Assembly: GCA_046727175.1 (NCBI GenBank)
Contig: JBKPCD010000153.1
Location: 1 to 21,135, forward strand
DNA length: 21,135 nt
Reading direction: 5' to 3'
From: JBKPCD01 sp046727175
GTDB lineage: Bacteria > Acidobacteriota > Vicinamibacteria > Vicinamibacterales > 2-12-FULL-66-21
Shown: piece by piece, positions 8,551-14,802 of the stretch
Layout of the letters: each line of letters starts with the position of its first letter
Numbering within the stretch: the stretch's first letter is position 1
The notes under the pieces: model-generated
The model's database searches: none
What the model was told of the DNA's origin: nothing
Seen by the model: the letters and a program-made list of their open reading frames with translations, nothing else
Program-made: the position numbers and the translations under genes

Positions 8551-8620
8551 CCTTAATCTCTCCGTGAACCCCGTGCCTCCGTGGTAAACGCTTTCCTCCG
8601 TGATCTCCGTCTCCTCCGAC
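8551..8620 (-). repeat. Dispersed CGGAG-N4 repeat, copy 2 (inverted)
   Basis: On the minus strand this reads GTCGGAGGAGACGGAG, ATCACGGAGGAAAGCGTTTA, CCACGGAGGCACGGGG and TTCACGGAGAG in succession. It is the most regular copy, with CGGAG recurring about every 8-9 bp on both sides of GAAAGCGTTTACCA. It matches copy 3 at 14433-14491 closely and faces copy 1 at 8308-8366. Confidence 0.6.
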
Positions 8621-8773
8621 GGGGGGCGCTCGTCTTGATCACAGTATTTCACCTCTTCCTCACAACTCCTGTCGGGCCACGGCGTCAATATTCTCGAACG
8701 ATCTCCCCGGTCCGGGATTCGGTGAACCACCGATGAGGGCGACGAAGGGGGGAGACCGCTCTTGGGGGAGCGC

Positions 8774-9526
8774 ATGTCGACGCTCGGTCCGGCACTCACA
8801 GGCGACGCAACTCGGTCGATCGCGTACCAGCCGGCATGGCGACGACCGATCGCTGACCCATTCCGCAGGACCGCCCGCGCGGCGGTGAGATTGTGCGTCC
8901 GGTCGCGGATCCATCCTGACGCGATCTCGTATCTCTCGATCGTCTTTTCAGCTCTCGCGTCCATTTGTTTCTGGCAATCATCGTCGTCACCGTGGCTTCT
9001 CCTCGTTGCGCCGCTTCTCTGCTACGTCCGCCTGTGGCTCAACATGCTCGACGGCATGGTGGCGCTCGCGTCGGACCAGGCGAGCGCACGCGGCGAGATC
9101 CTCAACGATCTACCCGACCGCGTTTCTGACGTGCTGATATTCGCCGGCGTTGCCCACAGCGGACAGGCGACACCGTATGTCGGCTACTGGGCGGCGATCT
9201 TCGCGCTGCTGACCGCGTATGTCGGCACCCTCGGCCAGGCGGTTGGTGTCCAGCGCGAGTTCAGCGGGGTCATGTCGAAGCCGTGGCGGATGGTCGCTTT
9301 GCACGTCGGAGCCTGGTGTGCCTTTCTTGCAGGCGTCGAACGGTTCGCAATGGATTCGCTGACGATTCTCGATTGCACCTGCATCGTCATCATCGCCGGC
9401 TGCATCCAGACGATCGTGATTCGTCTTCGACACATTCTCGATGCGCTTCGGTCTTCATGTAGGGGCGGGCCTTCAGGCCCGCCCAGGCGGGGTCTGAAAG
9501 ACCCCGCCCCACAGCAAACCAACTGA
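8774..9526 (+). CDS. CDP-alcohol phosphatidyltransferase family protein (YnbA-like)
   Basis: The 250-residue multi-spanning membrane protein is of the class that exchanges the CMP of a CDP-lipid (or CDP-alcohol) for an alcohol. The signature lies at about residues 93-119, LDGMVALASDQASARG then EILNDLPDRVSD. Compared with the canonical D-G-x2-A-R-x8-G-x3-D-x3-D, D93, G94, A97, G107 and D115 are kept, but R is L98 and the third aspartate is N111 (with D112 next to it and an extra D119). Hydrophobic segments flank it (~55-90, ~125-160, ~180-215). The last ~22 residues are translated from a palindromic repeat (9459-9508) and are probably not part of the original protein. ATG 8774 was chosen; a TTG at 8762 is an alternative. 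It is the first gene of the four-gene lipid operon, 51 bp before the next; contents match E. coli ynbABCD. The acceptor alcohol is unknown. Confidence 0.85.
   Translation: MSTLGPALTGDATRSIAYQPAWRRPIADPFRRTARAAVRLCVRSRIHPDAISYLSIVFSALASICFWQSSSSPWLLLVAPLLCYVRLWLNMLDGMVALASDQASARGEILNDLPDRVSDVLIFAGVAHSGQATPYVGYWAAIFALLTAYVGTLGQAVGVQREFSGVMSKPWRMVALHVGAWCAFLAGVERFAMDSLTILDCTCIVIIAGCIQTIVIRLRHILDALRSSCRGGPSGPPRRGLKDPAPQQTN
9459..9508. repeat. Double-hairpin palindromic repeat inside the 3' end of the ynbA-like gene
   Basis: Two perfect stems lie back to back: GGGCGGGCC (9463-9471) with GGCCCGCCC (9476-9484), loop TTCA; and GGCGGGGTCT (9486-9495) with AGACCCCGCC (9499-9508), loop GAA. The leading ATGTAGGGGCGGGC resembles the minus-strand reading of 20834-20855 (ATGTAGGGGTGGGC), so this appears to be a dispersed intergenic family. 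Here the reading frame runs through it to a stop at 9524-9526. Confidence 0.8.
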
Positions 9527-9577
9527 GCTCCGGTTCCAAGCCGAGCGAAGGCTGGCGACAAGACGAGAGGCCGTGCA

Positions 9578-11308
9578 ATGAACACTCACCGGAGTTTGAT
9601 CGAACAGACGATGACGTCGTGGGACGGCGCCAGATTGTTTTATCGCGCGTGGCTGCCCGCACATCCGACCGACAAGGCGCTCGTGCTCTTCCACCGCGGG
9701 CACGAGCACTCAGGCCGGTGGCAGGACGTGATCGATGCGTTGGCGCTGGACGATGTCGCCATCTTTGCCTGGGATGCGCGAGGGCATGGCCGTTCGTCCG
9801 GCGAGCGCGGCGCCGCTGACAGCGTCGCAACGCTCGTCAAGGATGCCGATGCCTTCGTGCGTCATCTGACGAGCACCTACGGCGTGCATCCAGGGAAGAT
9901 GATCGCGATCGGGCACAGCGTGGGCGCGGTGGTCGCCGCCGCGTGGGTACACGACTACGCGCCACCGATCTGTGGATTGGTGCTCGTGACGCCAGCATTC
10001 CGCGTGAAGTTGTACGTTCCCGCCGCGGTTCCGCTCCTGCGGCTGCGGCAGGCCCTCTTCGGGCCCGGTTTCGTCAAGAGCTACGTGAAGGCGAAGCTGC
10101 TCACACACGATTCGTCGGAAGCCGATCGATACGTCCGCGACCCGCTGATATTTCGCCAGATCGCCGTGAATATGCTCCTCGATCTGCACGACACGTCGAC
10201 GCGACTGATCGCCGACGCGGGAGCCATCCATACCCCAACGCTGATCCTCGGAGCAGGCGCGGATTGGGTAGTGCGCCTCGACGCGCAGCGGCGATTCTTC
10301 GATGGCCTGTCGTCCCGCGTGAAGGAGACGCACGTCTATCCGGGGTTCTTCCATGCGCTGCTCCACGAACGGGATCGCCACCTGCCGATCGCGAAGCTAC
10401 GCGAATTCATCGCTCGACGCTTCGCCGCGCCGACGGAACCCCCGGTTTTGATCGACAGCGACTCGCGCGGCCACACGAAAGACGAGTACGACCGGCTGCG
10501 CGCACCAGGCGGCCGGCGCTACGTCCCCGTCCGCTGGGCGCTCGAGACAGTGGGCCGGTTGAGCGAGGGCATGCGTCTCGGCTGGCGCACCGGCTTCGAC
10601 TCGGGCCTGACGCTGGATTACGTCTACGAGAATCACCCACGTGGTGTGACGCCGGTCGGACTGCTGATCGATCGCGCATACCTGTCGAGCATCGGATGGC
10701 GAGGCATCCGCCAGCGGCGCGTTCATCTGCAGAGGCTGCTCGCCAGCACGATCGAGCGAGTGCATGCGGAACGGCGGCCGGCTCACGTGCTCGATCTCGC
10801 TGCCGGACCCGGGCGGTACGTCCTCGAGTCGATTCATGCCGCTCGCGCGCCAGTAACAGCGCTACTCCGAGACAGCCGCGCCGAGAACATCGAGGCAGGG
10901 AAGGCACTGTGCACGAGCCTGGGCTTGCGCGGTGTTTCGTTCGAACGCGGTGACGCGTTCGACAGGACTTCAGTTGCCAGCCTTCGCCCCCGACCGACAA
11001 TCGCGATCGTCTCCGGCCTCTACGAGCTGTTTCCCGAGAACGCTCTGGTGATGGCGTCGCTGCGCGGGCTTGCCGATGCCGTCGAGCCCGGCGGCTATCT
11101 GCTGTACACCAACCAACCGTGGCACCCGCAACTGGAATTCATCGCGCGCACCCTGATCAATCGCGATGGACGCCCGTGGATCATGCGCCGGCGCACCCAA
11201 GCCGAAATGGACGAACTGGTCCGCACGGCGGGGTTCCGCAAGATCTCGATGGAGATCGATCAGTGGGGCATCTTCAGCGTGTCTCTTGCCGAGCGGGTGG
11301 CAGCATGA
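9578..11308 (+). CDS. Alpha/beta hydrolase fused to a class I SAM methyltransferase (YnbC-like)
   Basis: The 576-residue protein has two enzymatic halves. Residues ~10-285 are a serine-aminopeptidase/monoacylglycerol-lipase-type alpha/beta hydrolase: oxyanion region FHRGHEHSGRW, RGHGRSSGERG, nucleophile elbow GHSVG with Ser114, a likely acid in LILGAGADWVV, and the catalytic His in YPGFFHALLHE. Residues ~395-576 are a Rossmann methyltransferase with SAM motif VLDLAAGPGRYV (402-413 region) and a later segment PGGYLLYTNQPWHPQLE. The same architecture and length (~585) occur in E. coli YnbC. The hydrolase suggests a lysophospholipase or ester-cleaving step; the methyltransferase could modify a lipid head group, but neither reaction is established. 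ATG 9578 is preceded by GAGAGG at 9565-9570. Its stop overlaps the next start (ATGA at 11305-11308), implying translational coupling. Confidence 0.88.
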   Translation: MNTHRSLIEQTMTSWDGARLFYRAWLPAHPTDKALVLFHRGHEHSGRWQDVIDALALDDVAIFAWDARGHGRSSGERGAADSVATLVKDADAFVRHLTSTYGVHPGKMIAIGHSVGAVVAAAWVHDYAPPICGLVLVTPAFRVKLYVPAAVPLLRLRQALFGPGFVKSYVKAKLLTHDSSEADRYVRDPLIFRQIAVNMLLDLHDTSTRLIADAGAIHTPTLILGAGADWVVRLDAQRRFFDGLSSRVKETHVYPGFFHALLHERDRHLPIAKLREFIARRFAAPTEPPVLIDSDSRGHTKDEYDRLRAPGGRRYVPVRWALETVGRLSEGMRLGWRTGFDSGLTLDYVYENHPRGVTPVGLLIDRAYLSSIGWRGIRQRRVHLQRLLASTIERVHAERRPAHVLDLAAGPGRYVLESIHAARAPVTALLRDSRAENIEAGKALCTSLGLRGVSFERGDAFDRTSVASLRPRPTIAIVSGLYELFPENALVMASLRGLADAVEPGGYLLYTNQPWHPQLEFIARTLINRDGRPWIMRRRTQAEMDELVRTAGFRKISMEIDQWGIFSVSLAERVAA

Positions 11309-13515
11309 GGGCTCTCCTTGGGAATGACCTATCCGCGTTTACGCGCGAAATCCGCGTCCTCGCTGGCGCAGCGCGTCGCGGCATGACGCTCGTGGCTGCC
11401 CGGCGAGCGGTGCTGCTTTCGTTGATGTTCGTGGGCGTGTACGGCGGCTGCAACTGGATTGCTGCTCACCGGACGGACGTCCACGTCTGGTACTTCGATT
11501 GGGAACGCCAGATTCCGTTCTGGCCGCCGATGATCGTCCCGTACCTTTCGATCGATCTGTTTTTCATCGCTGCCCCATTCCTCTGCCGAGACCAAATCGA
11601 ACTTCGCGTGTTCACGAGGCGGATCGCTCTTGCCATTGGTATCGCGGGAGTGTGCTTTCTTGCGGTGCCGCTCAAGTTCGCGTTCGATCGTCCCCCGGGG
11701 GACGGGTGGCTTGGCACGCTGATGCAGACGTTCGTGTCGCTCGATCGACCATTCAACCTGTTCCCCTCGCTGCACATCGCGCTCGCCGCGATTCTCTTCG
11801 ACACGTACCGGCGGCGTACGACCGGTATCGTCCGCGCCATCTTCGCCATCTGGTTCGTGCTGATCGGTCTCTCGACTCTCTTCACGTATCAGCACCACGT
11901 CGTCGACGTGGCCGGAGGCCTGATGCTCGCAGCCCTGTCGTTCTCGCTCATCCGAGCAGGTGCCGCAAGACAATCGCACGGTCGACACGTTCGCGTCGCT
12001 GCGTACTACCTACTGGGTGCGGCAGCCGTCGTGGTGCTGGCGATAGCCACGTGGCCCTGGGGCGCTCTCCTCGTCTGGCCTGCCATCAGCCTGACAATCG
12101 TCGGCACCGCATATCTCGGCCTGGGACCCGCAATCTTCGGTAAATCGAACGGAAGAATTCGAACGACCACGCGGGTGATCCTGTGGCCCTGCCTTCTGGG
12201 CCAGTGGGCATCGCTCGCGTACTACCGCCGCCGATGTCGTCCGTTCGATCGAGTTGCACCTGGTGTCTGGATTGGCCGTCGCCTCAGCTCGGGCGAAGCC
12301 ATCAAAGCCATCGAGGCGGGCGTCACTGCGGTGCTCGATCTCTCAGCCGAGATGTCGGAGGCGCCGCCGTTCAGGCGGCTTCCTTACCACAACCTTCAGG
12401 TCCTCGACCTGACCGCGCCTGGGCCAGACCAGCTAGACGATGGAGTTTGCTTCATCATGGCGCATTCCAGCCGCGGCAGCGTGTACGTGCACTGCAAGGT
12501 TGGCTACTCTCGAAGTGCCGCGGTGGTGGGCGCGTATTTGCTGGCCAGCGGCAAGGCGCCCACGTCAGACGAGGCACTGGCAACGATCCGAAGCGCTCGT
12601 CCCTCGATCCTCATTCGCCCTGAAGCCGTCGAGGCGGTTCGGCGATTCGAAGCGAGGCTCAACTTACGGGAAGAGCAATCGGCTCCAGCCGGTTCGGCGC
12701 TCGTTGCTGCGCTTCTGGCCGGACTCGCCCGAGTGATCTGTGGCATGCAGGTACGCTGGACGGGCGTGTCGCCGACCAGGGGTCAACGAATCTACTTCGC
12801 CAATCACACGAGCCATCTCGACTTTGTTGCCATTTGGGGATCGCTCCCGGCGGAGATCCGAGCCCGCACGCGAGCGGTGGCAAAGCGTGACTACTGGGAT
12901 CGCAACCCGATCCGCCGCTGCATCGTCCGGCACCTTTTCCGCGCGGTGCTCGTCGATCAACCGGGGGGCTTCGCCCCGCCGGACCCCCCATCGCCGTCGC
13001 TCGCGGGGGCCCCTTCGCCCCGCTCCGCTCCGGCGGGGCGCGCCTCCGGCGCGCCTGGGCCCATTGCGTGTAGTAACGAAAAAGATATTCGCGTACGGAA
13101 CGGCATAACGGGCGTGATATCGGATCGCGCGAGCTCCGAGGCGGTTGCCGCCGCACGGCGAAACGTCGAGCGAATGGTCGAGGCAATCGGAACGGACCAA
13201 TCGCTGATCCTGTTCCCGGAAGGGACGCGGGGAGATGGATCGCAGGTCGCGCCGTTCAAGAGCGGCCTGTACCATCTGGCGCGCCTGCGTCCCGATGTGG
13301 AGCTCGTGCCGGTGCTCCTCGAGAACATGCACCGAATCCTGCCGAAAGGCGCGGTGATTCCGGTGCCGCTTACGGCATTCGTGACGTTCGGCCGTCCTCT
13401 TCGTCTCGAGCCAGGGGAAGACAAGCAGGCGTTTCTCGTGCGAGCGCGCCAGGCGCTCGTGACCGTCAATGACCCATGCACCTCTCCATCGACTCTGATT
13501 TCGCGCGCGTCGTGA
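11305..13515 (+). CDS. PAP2 phosphatase - dual-specificity phosphatase - PlsC acyltransferase fusion (YnbD-like plus PlsC)
   Basis: This 736-residue protein has three parts. Residues ~30-225: a membrane PAP2/inositolphosphotransferase-like domain with FPSLH (His157) and HHVVD (H198, D201). Two more hydrophobic segments lie at ~230-275. Residues ~310-450: a dual-specificity/tyrosine-phosphatase-like domain with P-loop HCKVGYSRSA (Cys397, Arg403; the Cx5R motif) and candidate general acid Asp368. Residues ~470-725: a PlsC acyltransferase with NHTSHLD (His501, Asp506; HX4D), LFPEGTRG (Glu639) and VPVLLENMHRILPKG. The first two parts match E. coli YnbD (~430 residues); the acyltransferase is extra. 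Residues 552-607 are encoded by a 168-bp inserted element between PlsC motifs I and III. ATG 11305 overlaps the upstream stop (ATGA); the 3' end overlaps the CDP-diglyceride synthase gene by 40 bp. Likely an inner-membrane enzyme handling lipid phosphates and acyl groups. Confidence 0.88.
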   Translation: MRALLGNDLSAFTREIRVLAGAARRGMTLVAARRAVLLSLMFVGVYGGCNWIAAHRTDVHVWYFDWERQIPFWPPMIVPYLSIDLFFIAAPFLCRDQIELRVFTRRIALAIGIAGVCFLAVPLKFAFDRPPGDGWLGTLMQTFVSLDRPFNLFPSLHIALAAILFDTYRRRTTGIVRAIFAIWFVLIGLSTLFTYQHHVVDVAGGLMLAALSFSLIRAGAARQSHGRHVRVAAYYLLGAAAVVVLAIATWPWGALLVWPAISLTIVGTAYLGLGPAIFGKSNGRIRTTTRVILWPCLLGQWASLAYYRRRCRPFDRVAPGVWIGRRLSSGEAIKAIEAGVTAVLDLSAEMSEAPPFRRLPYHNLQVLDLTAPGPDQLDDGVCFIMAHSSRGSVYVHCKVGYSRSAAVVGAYLLASGKAPTSDEALATIRSARPSILIRPEAVEAVRRFEARLNLREEQSAPAGSALVAALLAGLARVICGMQVRWTGVSPTRGQRIYFANHTSHLDFVAIWGSLPAEIRARTRAVAKRDYWDRNPIRRCIVRHLFRAVLVDQPGGFAPPDPPSPSLAGAPSPRSAPAGRASGAPGPIACSNEKDIRVRNGITGVISDRASSEAVAAARRNVERMVEAIGTDQSLILFPEGTRGDGSQVAPFKSGLYHLARLRPDVELVPVLLENMHRILPKGAVIPVPLTAFVTFGRPLRLEPGEDKQAFLVRARQALVTVNDPCTSPSTLISRAS
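12959..13126. mobile_element. 168-bp in-frame palindromic insertion in the PlsC coding region
   Basis: The segment is flanked by GATC at 12955-12958 and again at 13123-13126. Deleting one GATC plus the intervening bases joins GTC-GAT to CGC-GCG and restores the protein ...AVLVD-RASSEAVAAARR..., a normal PlsC sequence. The length is exactly 56 codons and the host frame runs through without a stop. It is full of palindromes: GGGGC/GCCCC (12965-12977, loop TTC), CGCCCCG/CGGGGCG (within 13017-13041), GCGCGCC/GGCGCGC (about 13038-13055) and TGGGCCCA (13056-13063), followed by a less GC-rich tail (about 13064-13122). The encoded peptide is Pro/Ala/Gly-rich and then charged, probably a disordered loop. 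It carries no transposase; it looks like a small palindromic or MITE-type element. The flanking GATC may be a target-site duplication. Confidence 0.7.
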
Positions 13516-14426
13516 GCGGCCTCATCGCGGTCCTCGCCACCGCGACAGCTGTCGGTCAGGTCCTTCGAAATCGTGCCCGCACCGAGAGCAGTCGAGCGAC
13601 CATGACCAACGTAAATACGCGGATCGCCGCGTGGTGGGTGATGTCTGCAGTGGTCCTGGCATCGCTCTTGATCGGCCCGATCGGATCCGTCGTGTTGTTC
13701 GGATTGCTCTCGTTCATCGCCCTCCGCGAGTTCGTCACGCTCATGCCGACGCGTCGGGCGGACCATCGAGTGCTTCTCGCGGCGTTCTTTGTCGGGATTC
13801 CACTGCAATACACGCTGATTGCGGTCGAATGGTATGGACTGTTTGCGGTGCTCATTCCAATCGGCGGGCTTCTGTCCGTTGCGGCGGCCTGCGCGCTCGC
13901 GGGCGATACGGAACGATTCACGGAACGTGTCAGCGAGATCCAGCTTGGGTTGATCGTGTGCGTTTACGCCGTCAGCCACGTGCCGGCGCTGCTCATGCTG
14001 CGTCTCCCGGAGCACGCCGGCCAGAATGCGAAACTGCTGCTGTTTCTCGTTATCGTCGTGGAGTCAAGCGACGTCCTGCAGTACATCTGGGGCAAGTTAT
14101 TCGGACGACGCACCATTGCGCCGACGGTCAGCCCCGGAAAGACCGTCGAAGGTTTCCTCGGCGGCGTCGCGAGCGCCACACTGCTTGGCGCGGGGCTGTC
14201 GCGCCTCACACCGTTCGATCCTTGGCAGGCGGCCGCTGTCTCGCTCATCGTGACGATGGCGGGATTCGCCGGCGGATTGGTCATGTCCGCGATCAAGCGC
14301 GACCGCGGCGTCAAGGACTTCGGCACCGTGATCGCCGGACACGGCGGCGTCCTCGATCGAATCGATTCGCTGTGCTTCGCCGGGCCGGTGTTCTTTCACC
14401 TCACGCGCTATTTCTTCGCCGCATGA
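13476..14426 (+). CDS. Phosphatidate cytidylyltransferase (CdsA-type, YnbB-like)
   Basis: The 316-residue polytopic membrane protein would make CDP-diacylglycerol from phosphatidate and CTP. The CdsA signature is intact near the C-terminus (about residues 271-298): SAIKRDRGVKDFG followed by HGGVLDRIDS, with the KR, KD and DRxD residues that bind metal and substrate. Upstream are about seven hydrophobic segments and the conserved ESSDVLQYIWGKLFGRR and SPGKTVEGFLGG of the CTP-transferase family. Length matches E. coli YnbB (~298), with a slightly longer N-terminus. ATG 13476 lies inside the end of the preceding gene (40-bp overlap); an ATG at 13602 is possible but would lose the first hydrophobic segment. 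As last gene of the operon it would supply the CDP-lipid used by the CDP-alcohol transferase encoded first. It is separate from any housekeeping cdsA, which is not in this window. Confidence 0.92.
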   Translation: MHLSIDSDFARVVSGLIAVLATATAVGQVLRNRARTESSRATMTNVNTRIAAWWVMSAVVLASLLIGPIGSVVLFGLLSFIALREFVTLMPTRRADHRVLLAAFFVGIPLQYTLIAVEWYGLFAVLIPIGGLLSVAAACALAGDTERFTERVSEIQLGLIVCVYAVSHVPALLMLRLPEHAGQNAKLLLFLVIVVESSDVLQYIWGKLFGRRTIAPTVSPGKTVEGFLGGVASATLLGAGLSRLTPFDPWQAAAVSLIVTMAGFAGGLVMSAIKRDRGVKDFGTVIAGHGGVLDRIDSLCFAGPVFFHLTRYFFAA

Positions 14427-14432
14427 GTCCAC

Positions 14433-14491
14433 TGAGCTGGCGGAGATCACGGGAAAAGCGTTCACCGCGGAGTCGCGGAGCACACGGAGGA
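14433..14491 (+). repeat. Dispersed CGGAG-N4 repeat, copy 3
   Basis: It begins 7 bp after the cytidylyltransferase stop codon with GAGCTGGCGGAG, then ATCACGGGAAAAGCG, TTCACCGCGGAGTCG, CGGAG and CACACGGAGG. It matches copy 1 (8308-8366) from GAGCTxGCGGAG onward and the inverted copy 2 (8551-8620) through its core. The neighbouring kinase fragment loses homology a few dozen bases from this repeat. Confidence 0.6.
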
Positions 14492-14496
14492 ATCAT

Positions 14497-14622
14497 TTAA
14501 TGCTTAACGGACGTGGCAGCGGCGCGGTGCTCGAGTAAGTCGCGCGCCTTGTAGACGACGCCCATCCCGCCCTCGCCGAGTCGTTCAAGGATCTCGTAGT
14601 GAGTAACGGTGCGCCCTATCAT
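14497..14622 (-). pseudogene. N-terminal fragment of a Hanks-type Ser/Thr protein kinase
   Basis: Read on the minus strand from ATG at 14622 to TAA at 14497, 41 residues are encoded. The first ~29 are the classic start of a bacterial PknB-like kinase: IGRTVTHYEILERLGEG followed by GGMGVVYKARDL, including the glycine-rich ATP loop (GEGGMG). The expected continuation, with the VALK lysine, is missing: after ARDL the sequence becomes EHRAAATSVKH and stops. A normal kinase domain is ~270 residues, so this is a remnant and cannot be an active kinase. The break lies next to a dispersed repeat at 14433-14491, suggesting loss of the rest by a rearrangement. No good ribosome-binding site is seen. Confidence 0.75.
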
Positions 14623-14802
14623 GGGAGGGATTTCGAGAATATTACTCCCAGCGGCCGCGCGCCGCGCACCCCGAGAACTTCTCAGGTTCGCCCGTCGTAA
14701 GGACCAAGCGGCGATATACTCGGCGACGCCGGGCGGTCACAGGCCGTTCCGCCGACGCCCGCAACGTCGTTGAGTAGCATGCGCGAGATCGGAGGCACGT
14801 CT

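Larger units (their letters stand above)
8303..8773. other. 471-bp non-coding stretch with inverted CGGAG-type repeats
   Basis: No convincing gene is seen. Just after the hydrolase stop is a repeat of the CGGAG-N4 type (about 8308-8366, plus orientation), and a second copy in the opposite orientation lies at about 8551-8620, so the pair brackets ~185 bp. Between them is a short GC hairpin (GCGGCC 8426-8431, GGCCGC 8435-8440). The last ~150 bp before the lipid operon presumably contain its promoter, but no clear -35/-10 pair stood out. Confidence 0.6.
14427..14802. other. Intergenic stretch: repeat, kinase fragment, probable promoter region
   Basis: From left to right it holds a CGGAG-type repeat (14433-14491), a reverse fragment of a Ser/Thr kinase gene (14497-14622), a GC-rich run around 14651-14672 and then the leader of the M16 protease gene. 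TATACT at 14715-14720 may be the -10 box for that gene; no good -35 was seen at normal spacing. GGAGG at 14791-14795 is its ribosome-binding site. Confidence 0.6.

Noticed and set aside
12957..14015. Antisense open frame of about 352 codons crossing the inserted element and the cytidylyltransferase gene
   Set aside because: Low-complexity charged product overlapping two well-supported genes; its openness reflects GC-biased codon composition.
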